DNA of 29,009 nucleotides from a virus: IMG/VR virus record IMGVR_UViG_3300028178_000015, positions 1 to 29,009 of that record; one strand, 5' to 3'. Shown piece by piece: positions 7,181 to 16,224 of this stretch (position 1 is its first letter; each line of letters starts with the position of its first letter). The notes under the pieces were generated by a model. It saw only the letters and a program-made list of their open reading frames with translations, ran no database searches and was not told where the DNA came from. The position numbers and the translations under genes were made by a program.

Positions 7181-8870
7181 CTCTTATGCTCCTAAAAACA
7201 CTTGATACTTCAACTGTTTCGTTTGTTTGCCATGATAATTCAAGAGCGTCTGAATCTAATCTACAAAGACTCATAAACGAAATAAGTCTAATATCTGATG
7301 GCAGAACTTGAATACCAAATGGGGAATCTATTTGTAGTCGCTCAACTGTAGTTGATTCTTCTAAGCATTGTAAAATTCTTCTATAAAAAATAGTACCATT
7401 ATTTAACTGGATTCTAATATCTCTTCGTTGAACACTTAAGTTAATTGTCCTTGTATAATCTGTATTTTCCACATACAGAATTGAGCTTGCCTCCGAAACA
7501 AGCTGGGTTAATACAAAATCGGAGTTGAATGTTGGAACCCATATTGGTTTGAGTTTTCCGTATCTTGCATATAAAAATTTACGAAGTTCTTTTATATTAT
7601 CTTTACCATGAATTTGCCATTGGTAACTACTTAACATTGTTTGGATATCACTTAAGTCGTCTGTATAAGTAATACCAGTTCCAAAATCAATAACAGATAA
7701 ATCCCGCTCATACGAAGTTGTTACATCTTCATTATAGTTTGTTTGTTTTTCTAGAACAGCGTAAGACAAATAAGTAGCGGGTTCAACAAGCGGTTGTCTG
7801 AAATCAGGAGCTTCTATTTTAAACCTTACCCGCATTGTTAATATAGAATCCGTTTCACGTTTAATTTGTTGTTTAGATTCTATTCTTGCTGTCCTAACTG
7901 GAACAACTTTTGTTTGAGGGGGCCACGTTTTAAGTAATGGTGCAGATACAGTAACATGAGTTAATGTTACATCTGTTATTGTACCAATCTCGTGTTGCTC
8001 GTCAAGAAATAAACCAATTAAACTACCAACTTCATAGTCTAACCCATCTGTTAAGCATGGGATAGAGTACGAACCTTCGTTTAATGTTTGTCCAAGCAAT
8101 TGTTGGTCTGTCCAAATAGGCAACCCAAATACACGGGACTGCCATGAAAACAATAAATTTTCAATAATCTGGCGCTGTTTGTTATTGATAATTAAACACG
8201 AAAACTCATAAGACCGTCTTGGTTTTAACCTATTCTTAATTCGTTTTTCTTTCTTATTCCTAGAAATCATAACATCCGTCAACCACTCAAGGCGCTCGAT
8301 GATTTTATCAGACCAATTAGCGGATGGCCACCAAGCTAATACGCGCAAGCCTGATATAGTTAATGTTGGTATATATGAGTCTAATGTAAACGGGAATTTA
8401 TATTGCGCTCCAATTGTAGGGGAGCCGTTTGGTGTAACTGTTAATGTATATTTTTTCGATTGGAGCGGGCTGTAATTAACAGGAGGAGGGGCTTGCCCTG
8501 TTAGTGCAATACCTTCTGTTAATACCTCGTTTATTACAGGTAAACTATTCTGAATAAAATGAGCATTCCAAACTTCAACTATTTGAACCTTTGTGGATAA
8601 CAGGTTGCCCACATTTACGTCAGGTGGTGAAATATGCGTTCTGTAATAGAAATCGTCTAAGAAACTAATTGATTTTAAACCAGATTTATTTGAATGCGAA
8701 ACAGAAATTGGAGCAACAATAGCTCTAGCCCCATTAAATAAAGTAACATCTTTTAGAATAGTTGTTGCTTTTGGGTTTGTAGAAATCCGTTGTCTGCTAT
8801 CATAAATAGAAGAGCTATACCCACTAGATGTAGGAATAATTGGCTTAGATTGCAAAAGTCCAGTAGGCAT
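7170..8870 (-). CDS. Distal tail-like structural protein
   Basis: This 566-aa protein is conserved in position and style with the large protein between the tape-measure-proximal tail genes and the BR0599-type gene in YuA-like phages. Segments such as RRSYEFSCLIINNKQRQIIE and WQSRVFGLPIWTDQQLL (about residues 220-260) resemble tail-tip proteins that fold like distal tail (Dit) or baseplate hub domains. The rest is beta-rich without membrane segments. The ATG overlaps the preceding stop as TAATG. It probably forms the ring between the tube end and the gpJ-like hub. The family recognition is partial, and the Dit role is inferred from gene order. An alternative is a lambda M-like tip component. 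Confidence 0.72.
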   Translation of the reverse strand: MPTGLLQSKPIIPTSSGYSSSIYDSRQRISTNPKATTILKDVTLFNGARAIVAPISVSHSNKSGLKSISFLDDFYYRTHISPPDVNVGNLLSTKVQIVEVWNAHFIQNSLPVINEVLTEGIALTGQAPPPVNYSPLQSKKYTLTVTPNGSPTIGAQYKFPFTLDSYIPTLTISGLRVLAWWPSANWSDKIIERLEWLTDVMISRNKKEKRIKNRLKPRRSYEFSCLIINNKQRQIIENLLFSWQSRVFGLPIWTDQQLLGQTLNEGSYSIPCLTDGLDYEVGSLIGLFLDEQHEIGTITDVTLTHVTVSAPLLKTWPPQTKVVPVRTARIESKQQIKRETDSILTMRVRFKIEAPDFRQPLVEPATYLSYAVLEKQTNYNEDVTTSYERDLSVIDFGTGITYTDDLSDIQTMLSSYQWQIHGKDNIKELRKFLYARYGKLKPIWVPTFNSDFVLTQLVSEASSILYVENTDYTRTINLSVQRRDIRIQLNNGTIFYRRILQCLEESTTVERLQIDSPFGIQVLPSDIRLISFMSLCRLDSDALELSWQTNETVEVSSVFRSIRDDV

Positions 8871-9865
8871 TATACTATTTTCCGATAAGCATAACCATAA
8901 TTAGCGGAAGAAGGGATATTAGATTGATAGTTATTATAGGATATTGTTTTCTGTTTTACAGGAAAAACAACCCATTGGTCTGAACCAAATGTAACAATAT
9001 CCCCCGGATTATAGTTTTTCATATTTACAATACGAATATCCTGTACTTCCCCAATTGGGCTAAACAAATCAGACCCCCTACCAACATATAAAATAATTGG
9101 TAAAAATGGTGTAATTTGATTAAATGAGTTTGGTACTTTATTAAAAGGCAACCAATTGGGCATATCTATACTGTTTATATTACCAATACTTACAGGGGAG
9201 CGGATAGAACCAATTACTCGCCTATCATTGTTGTTTCCATTTGAATAACTATCCGAGTATTTTCTACTGTCAACATAACAACGCACATTCATTGAACAAT
9301 GTGAATACTGCGACGCTGCGGAGTCAAACGCATATGAATGTTGAGAATCTTCTGGATAGTTTGTATAACTATCGCCAAATGTCCAATATGTTGATGTAAT
9401 ATATTCCCCTCCAGTATATGCCCCGTATTTTGTTAATTTTCCTAACATAATATGAATAAAATTATCAGGGGAGCGTTCAACAACAATATGAATATAATCG
9501 GGCATTGAAAATATTCTATACGATGTAAATGGGCCTTGCAAATCATTACAATGAACAATTCCATAAAGAGGGTCAGCGTACCCAGCTTCTAGATTTGATT
9601 GATTTGGTTGGTTATTCCATGGTTGGGCATTATCATAACCAGTTGCAATATTTAAAAATATTCTACCGCCTGGATTTGAAGATGTCCCCGCTGCATTATT
9701 TGCGTAAAGATTATAAAAACTCGTTCCAATTTGTAAAGAAATCCATTTTTCAGAAGCACTTATATTATTGTTGGTATTAACAGTCCAACCTCTTGCTAAC
9801 GCAACAACACGGATTTTATCAAGTAAATCGGTTGCGCTTGTTGATGTACCAATTTCGTAAGACAT
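8870..9865 (-). CDS. Tail structural protein, paralogue A
   Basis: This 331-aa protein begins with SYEIGTSTSATDLLDKIRV, the 'YE.GTat...dLL.kl' opening of a family found just after tape-measure genes in several proteobacterial phages. The adjacent 319-aa gene has the same opening and similar internal order: an NIA-type motif near residue 70, an I(V/M)..RSPDNFIHIMLG-like segment, and a closing GSDQWVVFP versus GSDNYLVVQ. The two are therefore an old tandem duplication. The protein is rich in Asn, Ser, Tyr and Gly, typical for virion surface proteins, and has no TM segment. The ribosome site is AAGGAA before an ATG at 9865. It probably belongs to the distal tail; the exact role is unknown. Confidence 0.72.
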   Translation of the reverse strand: MSYEIGTSTSATDLLDKIRVVALARGWTVNTNNNISASEKWISLQIGTSFYNLYANNAAGTSSNPGGRIFLNIATGYDNAQPWNNQPNQSNLEAGYADPLYGIVHCNDLQGPFTSYRIFSMPDYIHIVVERSPDNFIHIMLGKLTKYGAYTGGEYITSTYWTFGDSYTNYPEDSQHSYAFDSAASQYSHCSMNVRCYVDSRKYSDSYSNGNNNDRRVIGSIRSPVSIGNINSIDMPNWLPFNKVPNSFNQITPFLPIILYVGRGSDLFSPIGEVQDIRIVNMKNYNPGDIVTFGSDQWVVFPVKQKTISYNNYQSNIPSSANYGYAYRKIV

Positions 9866-9874
9866 ATTTATTCC

Positions 9875-10834
9875 TTAAGCTAGTTTAATAGCTGCAAAAT
9901 CTTTAATTGAGTTTCTAAATACATTTTGAACAACTAAATAATTATCTGATCCGATTGTAATTATATTTTCAGAACCATTTCCAAAGCCAGAAACACTAAA
10001 ACTACCATCTAGCTCCCCTGCCATTGAAATACTAGGAAAATCCATAACAAGCTGATGTGGTGTTAATGTATATGTCCCATCGATACATTCTCTAATCCAA
10101 TCGGGTCTAACTGGCGCTATATTATTTATATCCTCTTGAATACTATTAAACTCAAAAGCAGAAACATCATTTCCGTTTGTATAAAAATTACCAAAATGCC
10201 GCCAAGAACCATCTACCCAATATAGCAAACTTTGTGTCATATTATTTTCTTCAGATCCTGATGCTGATAATTTTGATGGACACCAATAGTTAGAGTTTAA
10301 GTTATTTGGCCAAGAGTAGTTTCTATTTGAATAAGAAGGGGCACTATTAAAACTCATATTTGGTATATTAGCACCAATGAATAATGGATATGGGTACTGC
10401 CCGGGCGTTCCGTAAGGTAACATTAAACCAAAATAACCAGCAACATATATAGACGATACTTTTGCAATAACAATAAAACGACGACCATTTGCAATAAACC
10501 AATACTGCATAGAATTATTCCATAGCGATAAAGCTACTTTTGGAGATTGTGCTGGTTGATTATCTACAGCATTTGCTGAAACATAACCACCAGCGCCCTG
10601 AACAATCCAGTTGTAAATACCGTCATTTGTGTCCACATAATCTGCTATATTAACAAAGATTTCGTCTGTTCCAGAAAGCCCTGTCCCTTTTAATAAAAGT
10701 TCTGTTCCCGCTGTATAGCGCAAAGCTTGCCATTGTTGCCCGGCTGCCACTAATGCCGTATTCGTTGTCAAAAACGTTTTTAGCTTTGCTAGTAAGTCTG
10801 AATGGTTAGTTGCTGTTCCTGTTTCGTATGCCAT
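9875..10834 (-). CDS. Tail structural protein, paralogue B
   Basis: This 319-aa protein starts with AYETGTATNHSDLLAKLKTF and is a diverged tandem copy of the following 331-aa gene. Shared blocks are the opening, a GTDEIFVNIADYV segment matching RIFLNIATGY, a WFIANGRRFIVIAKVSS block matching the viral-surface beta segment of the copy, and the end motif IGSDNYLVVQ. No membrane or enzymatic motif is visible. It lies between the tape measure and its paralogue with a normal AAGG ribosome site. By analogy with related phages it is a minor tail protein near the tip. The tandem copies may form a hetero-oligomeric ring; that is speculation. Confidence 0.72.
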   Translation of the reverse strand: MAYETGTATNHSDLLAKLKTFLTTNTALVAAGQQWQALRYTAGTELLLKGTGLSGTDEIFVNIADYVDTNDGIYNWIVQGAGGYVSANAVDNQPAQSPKVALSLWNNSMQYWFIANGRRFIVIAKVSSIYVAGYFGLMLPYGTPGQYPYPLFIGANIPNMSFNSAPSYSNRNYSWPNNLNSNYWCPSKLSASGSEENNMTQSLLYWVDGSWRHFGNFYTNGNDVSAFEFNSIQEDINNIAPVRPDWIRECIDGTYTLTPHQLVMDFPSISMAGELDGSFSVSGFGNGSENIITIGSDNYLVVQNVFRNSIKDFAAIKLA

Positions 10835-10842
10835 AGTATGCC

Positions 10843-13800
10843 TTAATATAGTTCGTTTTTAATACCGCTTTTATTTCGACGGATAACATTTAAAATTGTT
10901 TTTTCACCAGCGGGACTATTTAAGTATTCACCAGCCATTTTAGGGTCAATTACATTTACAATTCTTGTTGTTTGTTGTGGTTGGTTAGATTGATTTCCTG
11001 CTAATGGAATATCAACAACCCCTCCGTCTGCATAACTTAAACGCGGGGCAGTTGGTAGGAAACCACCGCTTAAAACATTGTGGAGACCGCTTAAAAACCC
11101 TACACCAGCCCGTGAAGTTGCTGCTTTTGTAAATACAAATTCCCCACCATGGACAACCCCTTTTGGCTCATATGTACCACCGTCACCAGTATAGCCCCCA
11201 TCCGCAAATCCAAACAAGCTACCAATTGCACTAAACAGGCCACCTATTCCACTTCCACCACCTCCGCCACCGCTGCTAAATATACTGCTGATAAAACTTC
11301 CAATTTTTGAAAATAAACCAGTAACAATATCACCTACTCCAGAAAATAGATTTTTAACATACCCAAACAATCCGTCTGCTTTATCATTAAAGGCAGCTTG
11401 TGGGTCTATTTGTGCTTCAGGTGAGGCTGCATCAACATCTTTAATATACAACGGGTTTAATACGGTATCGCCCTTTTTATTAGCATCTGGATTTAAAATA
11501 TTACCAATATTTATAATGGAGTCTTTTCCACCAATAGCTTCAATAAAAACGTTAGCCAATGACCCTGCTAATTTTTCAGCTACTGCATCCTTAATAGATG
11601 TTGCAATATTTGATGCTATTTCACGGAGGCTTCCTTGTCCTAGTGATTTTAAACCCTGAGCGAATACTTTTTGAATGCCTTGTTGGACATTCTTAAACAT
11701 ATCGTCTTCTATTTTCTTTTGTTCTTCCCTTGCTTTTTTAGCATCTTCACTAAGTGCTTTATTACGCAAAGCATCTTCGAGTGCTTTTGCTTGCTCTTTA
11801 TATGCTTCTGTTGTTGCGTCAATACCAGCTTTTTCAAGTTTAGATAATTCAGTAGCTAGTGTTTTTTGGAGTAAGTATTCTTTGTATGCTTCCTCACTTA
11901 ACCCCAAAGCTTCCGCTTCTTTATTCAAATCAACAATTTCATCTTGAATATCTTTTAAAGCGGTTTTCTGTTGTTGCTCAAGTTCTAGTGCAACCTGTTT
12001 AGCTTTTGAACGGTTATCTGCTAAAGTAGTTTCTAATTTAATATTTTCTGCTTGGATTTTAGCATTTATATTCTGTATTTCCACAGATAGATTAGCTAAC
12101 TCATTTTGTTTACTTTCTGCTTGCCCTTTATTTTTAGGGGCGAATGCTAATAGTTTTCTTTGTTGGTCTTCTTTTGATTTTAATTGAGCTTCTAACTCTT
12201 TTTTATCAATTGCAGATTGTTCAATAGCTAACTTGTTTAAGTTTTCAAAGTATGCTTGGGCAAGACTTAATTTTTTATTAACATTATCACCAGCTAAAAT
12301 AATATCTTCGGCGTATTGACGTTCTAAATCTGCTTTGCGTTTATTTAATTCTGCTTGCAAAAGAATCGTTTCATCCATTGCTGCTTTTACGCCAACGGGT
12401 AATTTTCCACCAGATTTATCTTCTTTTCCTTTTTGCGAAGACGTATCTCCACCAACATTATCCGCGTTAGCTTTTGCTCTTAACTTTGCTCTATTTTCGA
12501 TTATTTTTTTACCAAGAGCATCAACACCAGCCCCTAGCGTATTATATGACCAAACATCTGCTGCTGATTTTAAACCATCGTGCAATTCTGCAACATCATT
12601 CTTAGCATTTGAAAATGTTGTTTTAAATTGCTTTTGAAGATTAGCAAAAGAAAAGTCCCTATTAAAAATAGCATTTGTAATATCTTTACCGAGTGCTATA
12701 AAAAGACCTTGTAAATCACTAAATAATGATTTGAATCTATTGTAAACAAATTTTCCCAAAGCAATTAGAGCAGTTCCAACGGCTGGTAAAAAGTTAAGTA
12801 TTCCATTTACAAAGTTTTTAGCAAACTCAGTAGAATCGCCAAAAACCTGTCTAAATATATCAGAGATTGTTTCAATAGCTGGGTTGAAATACTCTAAAAT
12901 ATTTTGAACAAAACTAGAAACAATATTATAAATATCTTTTAAGAAATCACCAGCTAGGGACATTGCTGCCCCAAATGTTTCCCACATTGTAACAGTGCCA
13001 CCAAGAGAGCTTGATAATTCTGCATCTGTGTTAATCAAGTCTGTTACATATTTTAGTAGAGCTCCTAAGATACCTATTGTAATGGTAATTGGATTTACAA
13101 TAAATCTAAATAAGCTTCCTAGCTTTTCAACAAGGACACCAAGCCCAGCAAATCGACTTTCAGCAGTGGCAATTGTAGCAGTTGTGGACGCTAACGCTTT
13201 TTCTGCTTCTGCAATAGCAGCGGTATCTAATTTAGGCGCAATTGTCCTTTTACCAGTTGCACCAAGTATTGTTTGGGCAGCCGGGCTTTTTAATCTAGCT
13301 AACTCAGCAGCTTGTTCAACTGCTATTTCCCGCATCCTAGCCAAGTGAGCTGCTTTTTCAGCAGCCCGTTTAGTTGCAATACCAATTAACCAATTTGAGG
13401 TTATTACACCAACCGCAACAAGGGACGCTCCGACAATGGTATTGAGGTTTGCTGCAATACCATTAACCAAATTAGCAAATGCATTAGAGACACCTAGCGA
13501 TTGGTCTATTTTTCCGATTGTTTCGATTGCGCTTGTTTTTAAATTTTCAAAAGCACGAGCGGTTGTGATTGGTAACTCTTTAAATTTACCATTTACATCA
13601 CTTTCCATTTTCAGCATTGCTTTAATTACATCGTCCGCAGCAAAACCGCCATCTTTAGCCATTTGACTAAATTGCTGGCGAGTTATACCCATACCCTTTC
13701 TAATTTCTTCCACAAGGGTAGAGTTTTGCTCGCGTAATGAGCGTAATTCGTCCCCTGCTAACTTTCCAGAAGATAACGCTTGTTGTAATTGGATAATACC

Positions 13801-14298
13801 AAGGCGAGCTGAATCCCCACCGCCATCAAGCTGGGACGCTTTAGCAATAATAGAAGTTAGTTTAGTAGCATCGCCTGCTGCTAAATTTGCGTTTGTTCTT
13901 AGTTTAGAATAAAGAAAGGCATTTTCTTTTAAGTTGGTTCCAGTTTCTTTAGAGATGCTAATAACATTACGTTGGCTTGCAACATAGTCATTATTTGAGG
14001 AAGAAACTATTCTTAAACGTGCGTTAATTTCTTTATATGTATCGGAAAGAGTTAGTGCTTCTTTGATAGCATATAAAGACAAAGATGTTTTAAAAGCCTT
14101 AGATATAAGGTCTTTTGTTTTACCAAGTTCGGTGTTAAGTGATTGTGTATCTGAAATGGATTTAGTAAATCCACTATCCGCTTGTTTGAACTGGTTTTTT
14201 AAACCAGATAAAGAAGATTTTATCTTATCTATGTTGGCTTGGAAACCTTGCTCTATAAATCGTAATTTAACTGATAAATCAAGGTTTCCCGCCATCAT
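10843..14298 (-). CDS. Tape measure protein
   Basis: This 1151-aa protein is the longest ORF and lies directly after the tail chaperone. The N-terminal part has the tape-measure domain (about residues 75-260), including TGTNLKENAFLYSKLRTNA, LSSGKLAGDELRSLREQNS and AKDGGFAADDVIKAML. Two or more hydrophobic stretches follow (about 275-305 and 390-415), then a long charged coiled-coil region (roughly 620-870). A Gly-rich C-terminus with FADGGYTGDGGTYEPKGVVH and GGEFVFTKAAT is typical of tape-measure ends. The protein sets tail length during assembly and is ejected into the host. Start ATGATG has an AGGA ribosome site six bases upstream of the second ATG. It begins five bases after the stop of the chaperone's frameshift extension. 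Confidence 0.95.
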   Translation of the reverse strand: MMAGNLDLSVKLRFIEQGFQANIDKIKSSLSGLKNQFKQADSGFTKSISDTQSLNTELGKTKDLISKAFKTSLSLYAIKEALTLSDTYKEINARLRIVSSSNNDYVASQRNVISISKETGTNLKENAFLYSKLRTNANLAAGDATKLTSIIAKASQLDGGGDSARLGIIQLQQALSSGKLAGDELRSLREQNSTLVEEIRKGMGITRQQFSQMAKDGGFAADDVIKAMLKMESDVNGKFKELPITTARAFENLKTSAIETIGKIDQSLGVSNAFANLVNGIAANLNTIVGASLVAVGVITSNWLIGIATKRAAEKAAHLARMREIAVEQAAELARLKSPAAQTILGATGKRTIAPKLDTAAIAEAEKALASTTATIATAESRFAGLGVLVEKLGSLFRFIVNPITITIGILGALLKYVTDLINTDAELSSSLGGTVTMWETFGAAMSLAGDFLKDIYNIVSSFVQNILEYFNPAIETISDIFRQVFGDSTEFAKNFVNGILNFLPAVGTALIALGKFVYNRFKSLFSDLQGLFIALGKDITNAIFNRDFSFANLQKQFKTTFSNAKNDVAELHDGLKSAADVWSYNTLGAGVDALGKKIIENRAKLRAKANADNVGGDTSSQKGKEDKSGGKLPVGVKAAMDETILLQAELNKRKADLERQYAEDIILAGDNVNKKLSLAQAYFENLNKLAIEQSAIDKKELEAQLKSKEDQQRKLLAFAPKNKGQAESKQNELANLSVEIQNINAKIQAENIKLETTLADNRSKAKQVALELEQQQKTALKDIQDEIVDLNKEAEALGLSEEAYKEYLLQKTLATELSKLEKAGIDATTEAYKEQAKALEDALRNKALSEDAKKAREEQKKIEDDMFKNVQQGIQKVFAQGLKSLGQGSLREIASNIATSIKDAVAEKLAGSLANVFIEAIGGKDSIINIGNILNPDANKKGDTVLNPLYIKDVDAASPEAQIDPQAAFNDKADGLFGYVKNLFSGVGDIVTGLFSKIGSFISSIFSSGGGGGGSGIGGLFSAIGSLFGFADGGYTGDGGTYEPKGVVHGGEFVFTKAATSRAGVGFLSGLHNVLSGGFLPTAPRLSYADGGVVDIPLAGNQSNQPQQTTRIVNVIDPKMAGEYLNSPAGEKTILNVIRRNKSGIKNELY

Positions 14299-14303
14299 AT
14301 TTC

Positions 14304-14570
14304 CTAACTAAATGTTTTTAAGACCTTTTTGAAGTCCTGTTCGTTAGACTGAGCTGCTCTTGCTATAATTAGTTGGTATCTATACCCTTCTTTTAGTTTA
14401 GATGTAGCTGCCGCGTAATGTAGTTCTAATTGCCGCAAAGTCATATTTAATATATCGTCTAACCTATAACCATAGGTTATTAAATCATTAAATACTAGGC
14501 TCCAAGTTGTTGGGCTTTTGTTGCGATTCGTTCCGTGGCGATGCCAATCACTGGCAACACCTTTTTCATA
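14304..14570 (-). CDS. Tail assembly chaperone extension reached by -1 frameshift (GpGT-type)
   Basis: This is an 88-codon open frame in the -1 register relative to the 141-aa chaperone gene. It has no credible start of its own. From the slip site it reads YEKGVAS, passes through DLITYGYRLDDILNMTLRQL, and ends FKKVLKTFS with TAG at 14304, just before the tape measure start. The segment is alpha-helical, charged, and similar in style to the T-type half of tail chaperones. The -1 frame upstream is closed by a TGA at about 14590, so the shift must happen between there and 14495. The only canonical slippery heptamer in that interval is a run of seven T. The fusion product would be about 205 aa. 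The open frame is seen; the frameshift is inferred from the strong family precedent. Confidence 0.8.
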   Translation of the reverse strand, partial: YEKGVASDWHRHGTNRNKSPTTWSLVFNDLITYGYRLDDILNMTLRQLELHYAAATSKLKEGYRYQLIIARAAQSNEQDFKKVLKTFS

Positions 14571-14920
14571 AAAAAATCTAAGTTTACCTCAATAATAGCA
14601 GTTGCTATTAAAATTAAATCGGTGATAGATAACGTATCTAATTTTGTTTTTTCCATTTTAGAACAAACTGAAACAAGTTCCAATAAAGCATCAGGGTCTT
14701 CCATGACAACTTCTAATAACTGCTCCTCGATTGTCTTTTCTTTATCCTTAGTCAAACCTTTTGGCAACAAGCGTTTCACGATTTTAATAAAACTCGGAAA
14801 TTCGCGGATTGTGATTTCACTAATTAAAAGAACTTCACCTGTAGATAATTTAACATCTACCTTTTCAATTTCAACTAATGTGGAAAGCTCGTTTAACGAT
14901 TTATCTTGGTTGTCTTGCAT
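14495..14920 (-). CDS. Tail assembly chaperone (GpG-like, zero-frame product)
   Basis: This 141-aa, mostly alpha-helical acidic protein lies between the tail tube and tape measure genes, the invariant position of the tail chaperone. It contains VKLSTGEVLLISEITIREFP (about residues 23-42) and an acidic middle (EEQLLEVVMEDPDALLELVS), then FFMKKVLPV near the end. These are typical of the G-type component, which binds the tape measure during tail assembly and is absent from the virion. The start has an AAGGAG site six bases upstream. The frame carries a seven-T slip site 25 codons before its stop, giving a longer fusion by -1 frameshifting. Confidence 0.85.
   Translation of the reverse strand: MQDNQDKSLNELSTLVEIEKVDVKLSTGEVLLISEITIREFPSFIKIVKRLLPKGLTKDKEKTIEEQLLEVVMEDPDALLELVSVCSKMEKTKLDTLSITDLILIATAIIEVNLDFFMKKVLPVIGIATERIATKAQQLGA
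14570..14576 (-). promoter_or_regulatory. Programmed -1 frameshift slip site (T TTT TTT)
   Basis: On the minus strand the codons GAT TTT TTT ATG place a heptamer T TTT TTT exactly in the X XXY YYZ register of the chaperone's zero frame. Re-pairing one base back leads into an open frame of 88 codons that ends just before the tape measure. A second, weaker candidate, ACA AAA G at about 14521-14515, allows only single-tRNA slippage. No stimulatory structure was established. Confidence 0.7.
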
Positions 14921-14951
14921 TTCATACTCCTTGGTTGAGGTAGGTTAAAAA

Positions 14952-15710
14952 TTATAGAAGAATCAAACGACCAAATTGACCAAATACAGCGTCATTTGAT
15001 GGTTTTGTTGGGTCAACTAAAGCATTGCCTTCTAAAACAAAAGAAGCAAAATCGCTTGAAATTAAACCAAGTTCTTTTGTTGGATCTAATGCAACACGGT
15101 AGATTTCCACAATAACTTTTTGGTTGTTATTTGCAGTATTCACACCTTCAAACCGCAATGCGACTTCATTTGCCGCAGTTGAGAAGAATGGTGTTGACTC
15201 ACCCGCAGCATAGGTATATGACGCTTTAAACGGCTGAACAAATGCGCCTGGATCAACAATTGTAATCATACCAGTGTCTGCTTGGACTGTGTAGTTTGTT
15301 GTTGCTGCCAAAGTAGCAGGAGTACCTGCTGAATCTTTAATAACTACGGCAGAAACGTTTTGGTATTTCAAAGGAACCAAACTACCAGCAACTAAGCCAC
15401 TTGGAAAAGCCTCTGGCGTACCAACTGCCACAGAACCAGCGGTAACTGTTTGAGTTGCACCACGAACAGCTAACGCTAAATTTTCTTTAGACCACTCTTC
15501 TAGAGTTGCTGAAATCTTTGCTTTAATTTCTGTTGTAACAACTTTATCAAGCAAACGTGCGCCTGAATAAGATTCCTTATGTTCAATATTGCTATTGTCA
15601 AAAGATGGTTTAAAATCAGGGACGTTGCCTACCCAGCGGAACCCACCTTGAACAACACCATTGACGGATTTAGCTACGAAAATCTTACCTTGACCTGAAA
15701 AATATGCCAT
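14952..15710 (-). CDS. Major tail tube protein
   Basis: This 252-aa protein follows the tail terminator-like gene and precedes the chaperone, as expected for the tube subunit. Visible features are the opening AYFSGQGKIFVAKSVNG, a VPDFKPSFDNSNIEHKESYS block (about residues 30-49) with the 'hkes.sG.r..d' pattern common in siphovirus tube proteins, and a C-terminal SSDFASFVLEGNALVDPTKP. The middle contains a Thr/Ala-rich beta insertion (about 90-165), perhaps an extra surface domain. There is no signal or TM segment. It would polymerise as hexameric rings around the tape measure. Confidence rests on position and the N- and C-terminal motifs. Confidence 0.85.
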   Translation of the reverse strand: MAYFSGQGKIFVAKSVNGVVQGGFRWVGNVPDFKPSFDNSNIEHKESYSGARLLDKVVTTEIKAKISATLEEWSKENLALAVRGATQTVTAGSVAVGTPEAFPSGLVAGSLVPLKYQNVSAVVIKDSAGTPATLAATTNYTVQADTGMITIVDPGAFVQPFKASYTYAAGESTPFFSTAANEVALRFEGVNTANNNQKVIVEIYRVALDPTKELGLISSDFASFVLEGNALVDPTKPSNDAVFGQFGRLILL

Positions 15711-15722
15711 TATAATACTCCT

Positions 15723-16169
15723 TTAAGTAATGATTACAGTTTCAAATAAATATGGAAAATAAGCAAACGATGAAGATGCTGCTGGGGGAGGAGCGCCTGG
15801 CACTCTTGCTATATTACGGCAAGCCGCATTAGGCTTCCACCCCTGCAATGCGTTCAAAAGTTTTGGTATAATTACGCCAGCATCCCCTCGGATAGAAGAA
15901 GTTTGCTGAAGTTGAGAATTTGCTTTTCTAACCGCTAGAACAATCAACCATCGCTGACTAATTGTTCTAGATTCTCCATTACCAACAGAATTTCCATTTA
16001 CAACATCACCAGCATAAATAACATAAACTGCTGGTGAATTTTGTGAAGATTCTAATGCGTCTTCCAAATTAAAAGGTGTTGAAACTGATTTTAATTCAGG
16101 GATCTGTGCTTTAATTCTATCCACAATTTGGGATTCGCAAACAAAATAATCTGTAATTAAGTTATTCAA
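15723..16169 (-). CDS. Tail terminator-like protein (Mu gp37/DUF1834 type), TTG start
   Basis: This 148-aa protein has the pattern of small tail terminator proteins: an N-terminal helix with VDRIKAQIPELKSV, SPAVYVIYAG at about residues 45-54, SQRWLIVLAVRKANSQ at about 71-86, and an AYFPYLFETV end. It lies between the head-tail region and the tail tube gene, where the protein that caps the tail and joins it to the head is expected. The start codon is TTG at 16169, supported by AAGAAGG eight bases upstream; no ATG is available nearby in frame. A candidate promoter lies just upstream. Family is by style and position. Confidence 0.78.
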   Translation of the reverse strand: MNNLITDYFVCESQIVDRIKAQIPELKSVSTPFNLEDALESSQNSPAVYVIYAGDVVNGNSVGNGESRTISQRWLIVLAVRKANSQLQQTSSIRGDAGVIIPKLLNALQGWKPNAACRNIARVPGAPPPAASSSFAYFPYLFETVIIT

Positions 16170-16213
16170 TTTTTAAGCCTTCTTAATTTACAAAAGGTTA
16201 GCATATCTTCTTT

Positions 16214-16222
16214 ATTATAGCA
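16214..16222 (-). promoter_or_regulatory. Candidate extended -10 promoter before the tail module
   Basis: In the 55-base gap upstream of the tail terminator gene, the minus strand reads TGCTATAAT, a perfect extended -10 element. At 18-base spacing the -35 is only partial (AGAACA). Transcription would start near 16207 and run into the tail genes. It could be a host sigma-70-type promoter feeding the tail module. It is a single match without experimental support. Confidence 0.35.
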
Positions 16223-16224
16223 AG

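Noticed and set aside
7780-7800. ACAAGCGGT, resembling a Pasteurellaceae DNA uptake core
   Set aside because: A single copy was noticed; one match in this length may be chance and does not identify the host.
11675-13666. Several plus-strand open frames over the tape measure gene
   Set aside because: They are antisense shadows of an alanine- and lysine-rich coding sequence, with no signals of their own.
14535-14948. Plus-strand open frame over the tail chaperone
   Set aside because: Antisense shadow; the minus-strand gene and its frameshift extension explain the region.
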